Source of the DNA: Pseudomonas sp. UBA4194
GTDB taxonomy: Bacteria; Pseudomonadota; Gammaproteobacteria; Pseudomonadales; Pseudomonadaceae
DNA: 55,688 nucleotides
NCBI RefSeq assembly: GCF_002379585.1
Contig: NZ_DFUE01000010.1
Location: 1-55,688, forward strand
Direction of reading: 5' to 3'
Notes under the pieces: model-generated
Told to the model about the DNA's origin: nothing
Database searches by the model: none
The model's input: only the letters and a program-made list of their open reading frames with translations
Program-made: the position numbers and the translations under genes
In this document: one piece after another, positions 33,990 through 42,396 of the stretch
Numbering within the stretch: position 1 is the first letter of the stretch
How the letters are laid out: every line of letters starts with the position of its first letter

Positions 33990-35081
33990 GTGGCGCTCAA
34001 CACGATCGAAGAGCTGGTGGAAGACATTCGCCAGGGCAAGATGGTCATCCTCATGGATGACGAAGACCGCGAGAACGAAGGCGACCTGATCATGGCCGCC
34101 GAATGCTGCAAGGCCGAGCACATCAACTTCATGGCGCGCCACGCCCGTGGCCTGATCTGCATGCCCATGACCCGCGAGCGCTGCGAGACCTTGAAACTGC
34201 CGCTGATGGCGCCGCGCAACGGCTCGGGCTTCGGCACCAAGTTCACTGTCTCCATCGAGGCCGCCACCGGCGTCACCACCGGCATCTCCGCCGCCGACCG
34301 CGCGCGCACCGTGCAGGCGGCGGCAGCGCGAGACGCCAAGGCCGACGACATCGTCAGCCCCGGCCACATTTTTCCATTGATGGCCCAGCCGGGCGGTACT
34401 CTGGCGCGGGCCGGGCACACCGAGGCGGCCTGTGACCTGGCGCGCATGGCCGGGTTCGAGCCCAGCGGGGTGATCTGCGAAGTGATGAATGACGACGGCA
34501 CCATGTCCCGTCGTGCGGAGCTGGAAATCTTCGCAGCCGAACACCACATCAAGATCGGCACCATCGCCGATTTGATTCACTATCGGATGATCCACGAACG
34601 TACCGTTCAGCGGATTGCCGAGCAGCCATTGGACAGCGAACTGGGCCAGTTCAATCTGGTGACCTACCGTGATTCGGTGGAAGGCGATGTGCACATGGCC
34701 TTGACCCTGGGCACCATCGTCGGCGACCAGGCCACGCTGGTACGGGTGCACAACATGGACCCGCTGCGCGACCTGTTGATGGTCCGCCAGCCCGGCCGCT
34801 GGAGCCTGCGCGCCGCCATGAGCGCGGTGGCCGAGGCGGGCAGCGGCGTGGTGCTGCTGCTGGGTCACCAGCAGGATGGCGACGTGCTGCTGGCGCACAT
34901 TCGCGAAACGGCGGAACACACGACGGTGAAAACCCCGACCACCTACAGCATCGTCGGTGCCGGTTCGCAGATCCTGCGAGACCTGGGTGTACGCAAAATG
35001 CGCCTGATGAGTTCGCCGATGAAGTTCAATGCGATATCCGGATTCGATCTGGAAGTTGTAGAATACGTGCCCTCCGAATAA
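33990..35081 (+). CDS. ribBA: DHBP synthase fused to a degenerate GTP cyclohydrolase II-like domain (RibBX type)
   Basis: The 363-residue protein starts at GTG 33990. Residues 1-200 are 3,4-dihydroxy-2-butanone-4-phosphate synthase, with DDEDRENEGDLIMAAE and the C-terminal-side THTEAACD-type segment intact. Residues 205-360 resemble GTP cyclohydrolase II in shape only: the three zinc cysteines are gone (VRVHNMDPLRDLL instead of a CLTGD...CDCG pattern) and the catalytic QEGRGIGL loop is missing. This is the RibBX arrangement. A true RibA is encoded at 38549, so the domain here is probably regulatory or structural. Confidence 0.93.
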   Translation: MALNTIEELVEDIRQGKMVILMDDEDRENEGDLIMAAECCKAEHINFMARHARGLICMPMTRERCETLKLPLMAPRNGSGFGTKFTVSIEAATGVTTGISAADRARTVQAAAARDAKADDIVSPGHIFPLMAQPGGTLARAGHTEAACDLARMAGFEPSGVICEVMNDDGTMSRRAELEIFAAEHHIKIGTIADLIHYRMIHERTVQRIAEQPLDSELGQFNLVTYRDSVEGDVHMALTLGTIVGDQATLVRVHNMDPLRDLLMVRQPGRWSLRAAMSAVAEAGSGVVLLLGHQQDGDVLLAHIRETAEHTTVKTPTTYSIVGAGSQILRDLGVRKMRLMSSPMKFNAISGFDLEVVEYVPSE

Positions 35082-35214
35082 AGATCGTATCCGGGGTCGC
35101 CCGCCAGGCCCGCCACGGCCAGGTTTTGCGCTGACCTCGACGATTGATGTTCGTGACCTATTATTCCAAGGGCCGCCTTCAGGCGGCCCGGCTCTTTAAG
35201 ATGAGACTGACCGA

Positions 35215-35691
35215 ATGACCCTGAAGACCATCGAAGGTACCTTCATCGCCCCCAAAGGTCGCTATGCCCTGGTGGTTGGCCGCTTCAACAGCTTCGTCGT
35301 CGAAAGCCTGGTGAGCGGTGCCATCGATGCCCTGGTTCGCCATGGCGTGAGCGAGAGCGACATCACCATCATCCGCGCCCCGGGCGCGTTCGAAATCCCG
35401 CTGGTTGCGCAGAAAGTCGCGCAGCAGAGCGAATACGCGGCCATCGTCGCCCTGGGCGCAGTCATTCGGGGCGGTACGCCGCACTTCGAATACGTGGCCG
35501 GGGAGTGCGTCAAGGGCTTGTCCCAGGTGTCCATGGAGTTCGGCGTACCGGTGGCTTTCGGCGTGCTGACCGTCGACTCCATCGAACAGGCCATCGAGCG
35601 TTCCGGCACCAAGGCTGGCAACAAAGGGGCCGAAGCGGCCCTGTCCGCCCTGGAAATGGTCAGCCTGCTGGCGCAGTTGGAGGCCAAGTGA
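35215..35691 (+). CDS. ribH: 6,7-dimethyl-8-ribityllumazine synthase
   Basis: RibH (158 residues) joins the pyrimidine and the four-carbon unit in riboflavin synthesis. The flavodoxin-like core and the substrate loop GAVIRGGTPHFEYVA are intact. A 133-base gap from ribBA contains a GGGCCGCC/GGCGGCCC hairpin at 35170-35190 of terminator type but without a T run. The stop overlaps the nusB start. Confidence 0.96.
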   Translation: MTLKTIEGTFIAPKGRYALVVGRFNSFVVESLVSGAIDALVRHGVSESDITIIRAPGAFEIPLVAQKVAQQSEYAAIVALGAVIRGGTPHFEYVAGECVKGLSQVSMEFGVPVAFGVLTVDSIEQAIERSGTKAGNKGAEAALSALEMVSLLAQLEAK

Positions 35692-36188
35692 TTAGCGACG
35701 AGAGCGATCGTTTCAACCCGCGCGATCCCAAACCTGCGGATGCTGGCAAACCTTCCAAGAGTGCCAAGCGTCGTGACGCTCGCCAGTTGGCGACTCAGGC
35801 GCTGTACCAATGGCACATGGCCAAGCAGTCGTTGAACGAGATCGAAGCGCAGTTTCGCGTCGACAACGACTTCAGCGACGTCGACGGTGCCTATTTCCGC
35901 GAAATCCTGCACGGCGTGCCGGCCCATCGCGACGAAATCGACAAGGCCCTGGCGCCTTGCCTGGACATCACCATCGACGAGCTGGACCCGGTAGAGCTGG
36001 CCGTGCTGCGCCTGTCCACCTGGGAGCTGCTCAAGCGCGTCGACGTGCCGTACCGCGTGGTCATCAACGAAGGCATCGAGCTGGCGAAAGTGTTCGGTTC
36101 CACCGACGGCCACAAGTTCGTCAACGGTGTGCTCGACAAGCTGGCGCCGACCCTGCGTGGGCCTGAAGTGCAGGCGCACAAGCGCTGA
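35688..36188 (+). CDS. nusB: transcription antitermination protein NusB
   Basis: NusB (166 residues) is an all-helical protein that binds S10 and boxA RNA in rRNA antitermination. It starts at GTG 35688, overlapping the ribH stop by four bases; the conserved region begins at residue 30 (RDARQLATQALYQWHM). The first 28 residues are a charged, low-complexity leader. Confidence 0.95.
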   Translation: MISDESDRFNPRDPKPADAGKPSKSAKRRDARQLATQALYQWHMAKQSLNEIEAQFRVDNDFSDVDGAYFREILHGVPAHRDEIDKALAPCLDITIDELDPVELAVLRLSTWELLKRVDVPYRVVINEGIELAKVFGSTDGHKFVNGVLDKLAPTLRGPEVQAHKR

Positions 36189-36205
36189 CCCCGGCGCTGC
36201 CGCCC

Positions 36206-37171
36206 ATGGGTGAGTTCGAGCTGATCCGCCATTACTTCGCCGCGGCGCCCTGCGCCCAGGTGAGGGATGGTGTCCCCCTGGGCATCGGTGACGATTGCGC
36301 ACTGCTGGCGCTGGCTCCGGGCGAGCACATGGCGATTTCCACCGATACCCTGGTGGCGGGCGTACATTTCCCTCAAGGTGCCGACCCGTTGTTGCTGGGG
36401 CAGCGTGCCCTGGCGGTGGCGGCCAGCGATCTGGCCGCCATGGGCGCCAGCCCCTTGGGCTTCACCTTGGCCTTGACCCTTCCCGACGTGCGCGCCGACT
36501 GGCTGCAGGCTTTCGCCGAAGGCCTGAATCTGATGGCCGAGCAGTGCGCGCTGCGCCTGATTGGCGGCGACACCACCCGTGGCCCCCTGAGCCTGACCCT
36601 CACCGTATTTGGCAGCGTGCCCGCAGCCCAAGCCCTGACCCGCAGCGGCGCCCGGCCGGGCGACCTGCTGTGCGTGGGCGGGATGCTGGGTGACGGTGCC
36701 GGAGCTCTGCCACTGGTGCTCGGCCAGCGCACCGCCGAGCCGGCGGTGGCCGCGCCGTTGCTGGCGCATTACTGGTCGCCACCGCCGCAGTTTGCCTTGG
36801 GCCAGGCGTTGCGTGGGCGAGCCAGTTCGGCCCTGGATATTTCCGACGGTCTGCTGGCCGACTGCGGGCATATTGCCAACGCCTCTAAAGTACTGCTGCG
36901 GGTGGAACGCGAGCGGCTGCCGCTGTCCAATGCGCTGCAATCGCTGCTGGGCCTGGAGGGCGCACGCGCGGCAGCGTTGAGTGGCGGCGACGATTACGTC
37001 CTGGCGTTCACCCTGCCGCCGGCTCACGAATCCACCCTGCGCAGCGAGGGTGTACCTTTCGTGGTAGTGGGAGAGGTGCTCGAGGGCCAGGGTGTCAGAC
37101 TGGTCGACGGCGATGGCCAGGACATTACCCCGCTGATCCGGGGTTACCAACATTTTCCGGAGACACCGTGA
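36206..37171 (+). CDS. thiL: thiamine-monophosphate kinase
   Basis: ThiL (321 residues) makes thiamine diphosphate from the monophosphate. GIGDDCALL and the magnesium-site STDTLVAGVHF are at the N-terminus and DISDGLLADCGHIA at about residues 211-224. It follows nusB by 17 bases and its stop overlaps the pgpA start by four. No TPP riboswitch was seen. Confidence 0.95.
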   Translation: MGEFELIRHYFAAAPCAQVRDGVPLGIGDDCALLALAPGEHMAISTDTLVAGVHFPQGADPLLLGQRALAVAASDLAAMGASPLGFTLALTLPDVRADWLQAFAEGLNLMAEQCALRLIGGDTTRGPLSLTLTVFGSVPAAQALTRSGARPGDLLCVGGMLGDGAGALPLVLGQRTAEPAVAAPLLAHYWSPPPQFALGQALRGRASSALDISDGLLADCGHIANASKVLLRVERERLPLSNALQSLLGLEGARAAALSGGDDYVLAFTLPPAHESTLRSEGVPFVVVGEVLEGQGVRLVDGDGQDITPLIRGYQHFPETP

Positions 37172-37677
37172 CAGACCATCCCAACCAGGTTCCAGCGGAA
37201 TTCGTGCCCCCCTCGGTGTGGCGTAATCCATGGCATTTCCTGGCCTTCGGCTTCGGCTCGGGCACGTTGCCCAAAGCGCCCGGCACCTGGGGGTCGATGG
37301 TGGCGGTGCCGTTCATCCCGCTGTGGCAAATGCTCCCCGACTGGGGTTACTGGCTCATGCTGGGTGTCACGATGCTGTTCGGTATCTGGCTGTGCGGCAA
37401 GGTCGCCGACGATCTGCGGGTGCACGACCACGAAGGCATCGTCTGGGATGAAATGGTCGGCATGTGGATCACCCTGTGGCTGGTACCTGAAGGCTGGGCC
37501 TGGCTGTTGGTGGGATTCCTGGTGTTCCGTTTCTTCGATATCCTCAAGCCATGGCCGATCCGCTGGATCGATCGTCATGTGCATGGCGGTGTCGGTATCA
37601 TGCTCGACGACGTGCTGGCAGGGGTATTCGCCTGGTTAGCGATGCAGGTGCTGGTATGGGGTTGGAGCGCATTCTGA
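37168..37677 (+). CDS. pgpA: phosphatidylglycerophosphatase A
   Basis: PgpA (169 residues) removes the phosphate from phosphatidylglycerophosphate in the inner membrane. It starts at GTG 37168. The conserved acidic motif HEGIVWDEMVGMW is at about residues 89-101, and four hydrophobic segments are visible. thiL-pgpA is a common pair. Confidence 0.94.
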   Translation: MTDHPNQVPAEFVPPSVWRNPWHFLAFGFGSGTLPKAPGTWGSMVAVPFIPLWQMLPDWGYWLMLGVTMLFGIWLCGKVADDLRVHDHEGIVWDEMVGMWITLWLVPEGWAWLLVGFLVFRFFDILKPWPIRWIDRHVHGGVGIMLDDVLAGVFAWLAMQVLVWGWSAF

Positions 37678-37700
37678 ACGGGCCTCAGGGAGCAAGGCAT

Positions 37701-38444
37701 ATGCGCAGATGGAGCTGGTTGCTGCTGGTGTGTGTGCTCGGGGGTATTTCGGTGCAGGCGGCAGAGTCGTCGTTGCCCACCCGGATCGACCTGGTCAGCG
37801 AGGAGTGGGAAGACTACACCCGCGCCGATGGCACGGGTCTGGCCTGGGACGTCATGCGCAAGGTATTCGAACCGGCCGGGGTCAAGGTTCGTACCCGCAC
37901 CGAGCCGTACATTCGTTCGGTAGGGCTGGTGCAGCACGGCCAGGCCGACGCCTGGGTCGGCTCGTACCAGAACGAGGCCAACGCCTTGTACCCTCGTTGG
38001 CACTACGATACCGATCACATCTATGCCCTGAGCCTGGCCAGCAAGCCGACGGTGAATTTCGCCAGCCTTGGCACGTATCGACTGGCCTGGGTGCGTGGCT
38101 ATGAATTCCAGAAGTACCTGCCGGACGCCCACACCTACAACGAGGTGCAGCGGCGTACCGGGATCCTGCCGATGCTGGAGCATGACCGCGCCGACTACTA
38201 CATCGATGCACTGACCGAGATCGACGTGATCCTGCGTCAGGCCACCGATGCCAGCCAGTTCAAGCGCGTGCATGTTGCCGAGCTGCCGCTGTATCTGGGC
38301 TTCAACGACAGTCCACGCGGTCGCGCGCTGATGGCGGTGTACGACAAGCGCATGGACGAGTTGGTGGGGTCCGGTCAGCTGCGTGAGATCTACAAGCATT
38401 GGGGCCAGCCTTACCCCTTCGATACCGGCAGTCCGGCGCCTTGA
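37701..38444 (+). CDS. periplasmic solute-binding protein (SBP_bac_3-like), orphan
   Basis: A 247-residue protein with a signal peptide (MRRWSWLLLVCVLGGISVQAA) and the fold of the amino-acid binding proteins, seen from the TGLAWDVMRKVFEP N-lobe and the NDSPRGRALMAVYDKRMDEL near the end. No permease or ATPase is encoded nearby, so it may serve a distant transporter or act as a sensor. Start ATG 37701 follows AGGGAGCAAGGC. It lies 23 bases after pgpA. Confidence 0.82.
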   Translation: MRRWSWLLLVCVLGGISVQAAESSLPTRIDLVSEEWEDYTRADGTGLAWDVMRKVFEPAGVKVRTRTEPYIRSVGLVQHGQADAWVGSYQNEANALYPRWHYDTDHIYALSLASKPTVNFASLGTYRLAWVRGYEFQKYLPDAHTYNEVQRRTGILPMLEHDRADYYIDALTEIDVILRQATDASQFKRVHVAELPLYLGFNDSPRGRALMAVYDKRMDELVGSGQLREIYKHWGQPYPFDTGSPAP

Positions 38445-38501
38445 TCGAAGAGTTCGATCTTGACGCTCGATAATTCAGCCTAAGCACCGCCTGGAAGCTG
38501 C

Positions 38502-38510
38502 TGTTACAAT
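38502..38510 (+). promoter_or_regulatory. extended -10 promoter before ribA
   Basis: TGTTACAAT contains an extended -10 (TGn) followed by TACAAT, five of six matches. It lies 38 bases before the ribA start. There is no clear -35, which is common for extended -10 promoters. Confidence 0.45.
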
Positions 38511-38548
38511 GCAGGCCTTGCCAAGTTCATAGAGATCAGGAGCACCCG

Positions 38549-39166
38549 GTGCCCGTCGTTTTCGTCGCCGCTTCTCAGCTGCCCACTCCTTTTGCGCTGT
38601 TCACCATGCATGGTTTCCTCGATGAGGCTACCGGTCGCGAGCACGTTGTGCTCAGCCTCGGTGATGTCGCCGATGGTCAGCCCGTGCTGGGCCGTCTGCA
38701 TTCAGAATGCCTGACCGGCGATGCGCTGTTCAGCCAACGTTGCGATTGCGGTTCGCAACTGGAAGCCGCCTTGCAGGCCATTGCCAAGGAAGGGCGGGGC
38801 GTGCTGCTCTACCTGCGTCAGGAGGGCCGTGGTATCGGCCTGCTGAACAAGATCCGCGCCTACGAGCTGCAGGATGGCGGCGCAGATACCGTGGAAGCCA
38901 ACGAGCGTCTGGGCTTTGCTGCCGACCAGCGTGACTACGGCATGTGCCAGCCGATGCTCGAGCATTTGGGCGTCAAGTCGCTGCGCCTGATGACCAACAA
39001 CCCGCGCAAGGTCAAGGCCATGACCGGCATGGGCATCAATGTCGCCGAGCGGGTGCCGCTGCACACGGGGCACAACCCCCATAACAAGTATTACCTGGCC
39101 ACGAAGGCCGGCAAGCTTGGGCATATGATGGGCAGTGAACACCAGGGTGAAGCCGGGCAGGCTTGA
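38549..39166 (+). CDS. ribA: GTP cyclohydrolase II
   Basis: RibA (205 residues) opens the GTP ring as the first step of riboflavin synthesis. Zinc cysteines are in SECLTGDALFSQRCDCGSQ (about residues 53-68), the catalytic QEGRGIGLLNKI at about 91-102, and the NNPRKVKAMTGMGI segment near 151. It starts at GTG 38549 after CAGGAG. It stands apart from the other rib genes and complements the dead domain of RibBX. Confidence 0.96.
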   Translation: MPVVFVAASQLPTPFALFTMHGFLDEATGREHVVLSLGDVADGQPVLGRLHSECLTGDALFSQRCDCGSQLEAALQAIAKEGRGVLLYLRQEGRGIGLLNKIRAYELQDGGADTVEANERLGFAADQRDYGMCQPMLEHLGVKSLRLMTNNPRKVKAMTGMGINVAERVPLHTGHNPHNKYYLATKAGKLGHMMGSEHQGEAGQA

Positions 39167-39262
39167 GAGGATTGATGGGGGCGCGGTAGGGTCTGGGATG
39201 TGCGGAGGAGGGGCCCCTGAGGCGAGGGGACCGGTCACCGCCGATTCCCCCCGCCTGCTGCA

Positions 39263-41161
39263 TCAGCCCTGAAGCAAGCGCAGCCGCAGGCCAATCGCCG
39301 CTTCGATCCCCGCCGCATCCAGCCCGCACTCGGCCAGCATCTGCGCGGGTTTGGCGTGCTCCACATAGACGTCCGGCAAGCCCAGGTGCAGCACCGGCTT
39401 GAGGATGTTCTCGGCGGCCAGGAACTCGCTTACCGCCGCTCCGGCACCGCCCATGATCGCGTTCTCCTCGACGGTAACCAGCAAGTCGTGACTGGCGGCC
39501 ATGTCGCGGACCAACTGTTCGTCCAGCGGCTTGACGAAGCGCATGTCCACCACCGTCGCATCTATGCCGTCGGCGACCTTCAAGGCCTCGGCCAACTGCA
39601 CGCCAAATACCAGGATGGCCACTTTGCTGCCTGAGCGGCGCACCACGCCCTTGCCGATTTCAAGTGTTTCCAGGCCTGGGGTGATGACTGCATCAGGCCC
39701 AGTGCCCCGCGGATAGCGCACCGCGGCAGGCCCTGGGAAATGGTGGCCGGTGCTGAGCATCAGGCGCAGTTCGTTCTCGTCGCTGGGGGTCATCACCAGC
39801 ATGCCGGGGATGCAGCGCAGGTACGACAAATCGAAGCTGCCAGCATGGGTCGGCCCGTCCTCGCCCACCAGACCGGCACGGTCGATGGCGAACAGGACAT
39901 CCAGATTCTGCACGGCCACATCGTGAATGAGCTGGTCGTAGCCGCGCTGCAGGAACGTCGAGTAGATGGCCACCACCGGCTTGGCGCCTTCACAGGCCAT
40001 GCCGGCTGCCAGTGTCACCGCGTGTTGCTCGGCGATGGCGACGTCGAAATAACGGTCGGGGAAACGCTCGGCGAAGGCGACCAGGTCCGAGCCTTCCTTC
40101 ATTGCCGGGGTGATGCCCACCAGTCGTGGATCGGCTTGGGCCATGTCGCACAGCCACTGGCCGAACACGCCGGAGTACTTGGGCCCGGAGGCTTTTTTCG
40201 GCGCGGTGGCCGGTGCATCGAGGGGATCGAGCTTGGTGATGGCGTGATAGCCGATCGGGTCGACTTCCGCCGGCGCGAACCCTTTGCCCTTCTTGGTGAC
40301 CACGTGCAGGAACTGCGGACCCTTGAGGTCGCGCATGTTGCGCAGGGTGGCGACCAGGGTGGGCAAATCGTGGCCATCGATAGGGCCGATGTAGTTCCAG
40401 CCCAGCTCCTCGAAAAGCGTGCCGGGCACCAGCATGCCCTTGGCATACTCTTCGGTGCGCCGGGCAATTTCCCAGGCGCCCGGCAGACGCGACAGCACTT
40501 TCTTGCTGCCTTCACGCATGCTGGTGTAGGTGCGACTGGAAAGAATCTTGGCCAGATAGTTGGACAGGCCACCGACATTGCGCGAGATCGACATGTCGTT
40601 GTCGTTGAGGATCACCAGCATGTCGGCATTGACTTCCGGCGCATGGTTCAACGCCTCGAATGCCATGCCTGCGGTCAGGGCGCCGTCACCGATCACGGCA
40701 ATGGCCTTGCGTCCGCTGTTCTGCAGGCGGGCGGCGACGGCCATGCCCAGGGCGGCGCTGATCGAGGTGCTGGAGTGCCCGACGCCGAAGGTGTCGTACT
40801 CGCTTTCCGCGCGGCGCGGGAAGGCGGCAACACCGTCCTTCTGGCGCAGACTGGCCATGCGCTGGCGCCGCCCGGTGAGGATCTTGTGGGGGTAGGCCTG
40901 ATGGCCGACGTCCCACACCAGACGATCGTCGGGCGTGTCGAAGACGTAATGCAGGGCGATGGTCAGCTCGATAACGCCCAGGCCGGCACCGAAATGCCCG
41001 CCGGTCTGACCGACCGTGTAGAGCAACTCCTGGCGCAGTTCGTCGGCCAGGGTCTCAAGCTCGGCTTCGCCCAGGCGGCGCAGGCCGGCGGGAGTATCGG
41101 CACGGTCGAGCAAAGGCGTCGCCGGGCGTTCGCGGGGGATCTCTTGAAACGTCGTGGGCAT
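39263..41161 (-). CDS. dxs: 1-deoxy-D-xylulose-5-phosphate synthase
   Basis: Dxs (632 residues) condenses pyruvate and glyceraldehyde-3-phosphate in the non-mevalonate isoprenoid route, using thiamine diphosphate. The cofactor site GDGALTAGMAFEALNHA...ILNDNDMSIS is near residues 155-195, and the catalytic glutamate lies in VAIAEQHAVTLAAGMA near 370. It is the third gene of the xseB-ispA-dxs run, 70 bases after ispA. Thiamine diphosphate links it to thiL. Confidence 0.97.
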   Translation of the reverse strand: MPTTFQEIPRERPATPLLDRADTPAGLRRLGEAELETLADELRQELLYTVGQTGGHFGAGLGVIELTIALHYVFDTPDDRLVWDVGHQAYPHKILTGRRQRMASLRQKDGVAAFPRRAESEYDTFGVGHSSTSISAALGMAVAARLQNSGRKAIAVIGDGALTAGMAFEALNHAPEVNADMLVILNDNDMSISRNVGGLSNYLAKILSSRTYTSMREGSKKVLSRLPGAWEIARRTEEYAKGMLVPGTLFEELGWNYIGPIDGHDLPTLVATLRNMRDLKGPQFLHVVTKKGKGFAPAEVDPIGYHAITKLDPLDAPATAPKKASGPKYSGVFGQWLCDMAQADPRLVGITPAMKEGSDLVAFAERFPDRYFDVAIAEQHAVTLAAGMACEGAKPVVAIYSTFLQRGYDQLIHDVAVQNLDVLFAIDRAGLVGEDGPTHAGSFDLSYLRCIPGMLVMTPSDENELRLMLSTGHHFPGPAAVRYPRGTGPDAVITPGLETLEIGKGVVRRSGSKVAILVFGVQLAEALKVADGIDATVVDMRFVKPLDEQLVRDMAASHDLLVTVEENAIMGGAGAAVSEFLAAENILKPVLHLGLPDVYVEHAKPAQMLAECGLDAAGIEAAIGLRLRLLQG

Positions 41162-41231
41162 CAGGCGAATCGTTTTGAGTTCTAAGAATGGGGCAGTTTA
41201 CCTGATGCGACGCTGGCTGCCCACGCACTCG

Positions 41232-42119
41232 TCAATTGCGCCGTTCAACAATGTACCGGGCCAGCTCACGCAAGGGTTCGGCGGCTGCGTCGAAAGGCCG
41301 CAGCGCATGCAGCGCCTGATCGCAGAGTTCCAGGGCATAGGCTTTGGCGCTGTCCAGGCCGAGCAATGCCGGGTAGGTCGGCTTGTTCAGGGCAATGTCG
41401 GCGCCTTGGCGCTTGCCCAGCGTGGCGGTATCGCTCTCGACGTCGAGGATGTCGTCCTGCACCTGGAATGCCAGGCCTACTGCCCTGGCATAGTTATGCA
41501 GCGACTTGAGCTCGCCTTTCTCGGCACGGCCGCTGGCCAGGGCGCCAAGGCGCACGCTGGCTTCGATCAGGGCGCCGGTCTTGTGCCGATGCATGAAGGC
41601 CAGGGCTTGCTGGTCCAGTTGCAGCCCCACCGACCCCAAGTCGATGGCCTGCCCGCCGACCATGCCCGCCGGACCTGCGGCCATGGCCAGGGTCTGCACC
41701 ATGCTCAAGCGGATCGCGTCGGGCTGCGGGCTCAGGCGTGGGTCGACCAGCGCGCTGAACGCCAGGCTTTGCAGGCCATCACCGGCCAGGATCGCGCAGG
41801 CCTCGTCGAAGGCCTTGTGCGTGGTGGGCTGGCCGCGGCGCAGATCGTCGTCGTCCATGGCCGGCAGATCATCGTGAACCAGCGAATAGGCGTGGATCAG
41901 TTCCACGGCGCAGGCAGCGCCATTGGCTTGTTCGGGCGCCGCGCCCAGTGCCTCGCATGCCGCGTAGGCGAGCAACGGGCGCACGCGCTTGCCGCCATTC
42001 ATGACGCTGTAGCGCATAGCTTCGTAGAGTCGGGTCAGCTCGGTGGAAGGTGCAACGAACAGGCCTTGCAGAGCGGCATCCACACGCTGCTGGCAGCGGG
42101 CCTGGTAAGTGGCGATCAT
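41232..42119 (-). CDS. ispA: farnesyl diphosphate synthase (polyprenyl synthetase)
   Basis: IspA (295 residues) builds farnesyl diphosphate from five-carbon units. Both aspartate motifs are visible: LVHDDLPAMDDDDLRRG near residue 80-95 and QVQDDILDVESD near 222. It overlaps xseB by four bases (ATGA). Confidence 0.96.
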   Translation of the reverse strand: MIATYQARCQQRVDAALQGLFVAPSTELTRLYEAMRYSVMNGGKRVRPLLAYAACEALGAAPEQANGAACAVELIHAYSLVHDDLPAMDDDDLRRGQPTTHKAFDEACAILAGDGLQSLAFSALVDPRLSPQPDAIRLSMVQTLAMAAGPAGMVGGQAIDLGSVGLQLDQQALAFMHRHKTGALIEASVRLGALASGRAEKGELKSLHNYARAVGLAFQVQDDILDVESDTATLGKRQGADIALNKPTYPALLGLDSAKAYALELCDQALHALRPFDAAAEPLRELARYIVERRN

Positions 42120-42358
42120 TCGGGTTGTTCCACGTCGAAGGGTTGTTCGGTCAGTTCGCCGTCCTTTTCCAGCAGCACCTGCACTTTCTGTTCGGCCTCG
42201 GCCAGCGCGCCCTGGCAGTCACGGGTCAGGCGGATGCCCTGCTCGAAGGCCGTCAGCGAGTCTTCCAGCGACAGCTCGCCATTCTCCAAACGCTCGACCA
42301 GCGTTTGCAGGTCGGCGAGCGATTGCTCGAAATCCAGGGAAGCTTTTTTTCGGGCCAT
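42116..42358 (-). CDS. xseB: exodeoxyribonuclease VII small subunit
   Basis: XseB (80 residues) is the small helical subunit of exonuclease VII. The coiled-coil region LADLQTLVERLENGELSLEDSL is diagnostic. It is the first gene of the conserved run. Only 38 bases separate it from the upstream accessory gene on the same strand. Confidence 0.95.
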   Translation of the reverse strand: MARKKASLDFEQSLADLQTLVERLENGELSLEDSLTAFEQGIRLTRDCQGALAEAEQKVQVLLEKDGELTEQPFDVEQPE

Positions 42359-42396
42359 GGCAGCGGTCTCGACAGAAGGAGTTAAACCGCGCGACG

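Noticed and set aside
33015..34919. A 634-residue minus-strand frame opposite ribD-ribE-ribBA.
   Set aside because: It spans three well supported genes on the other strand and has no family match.
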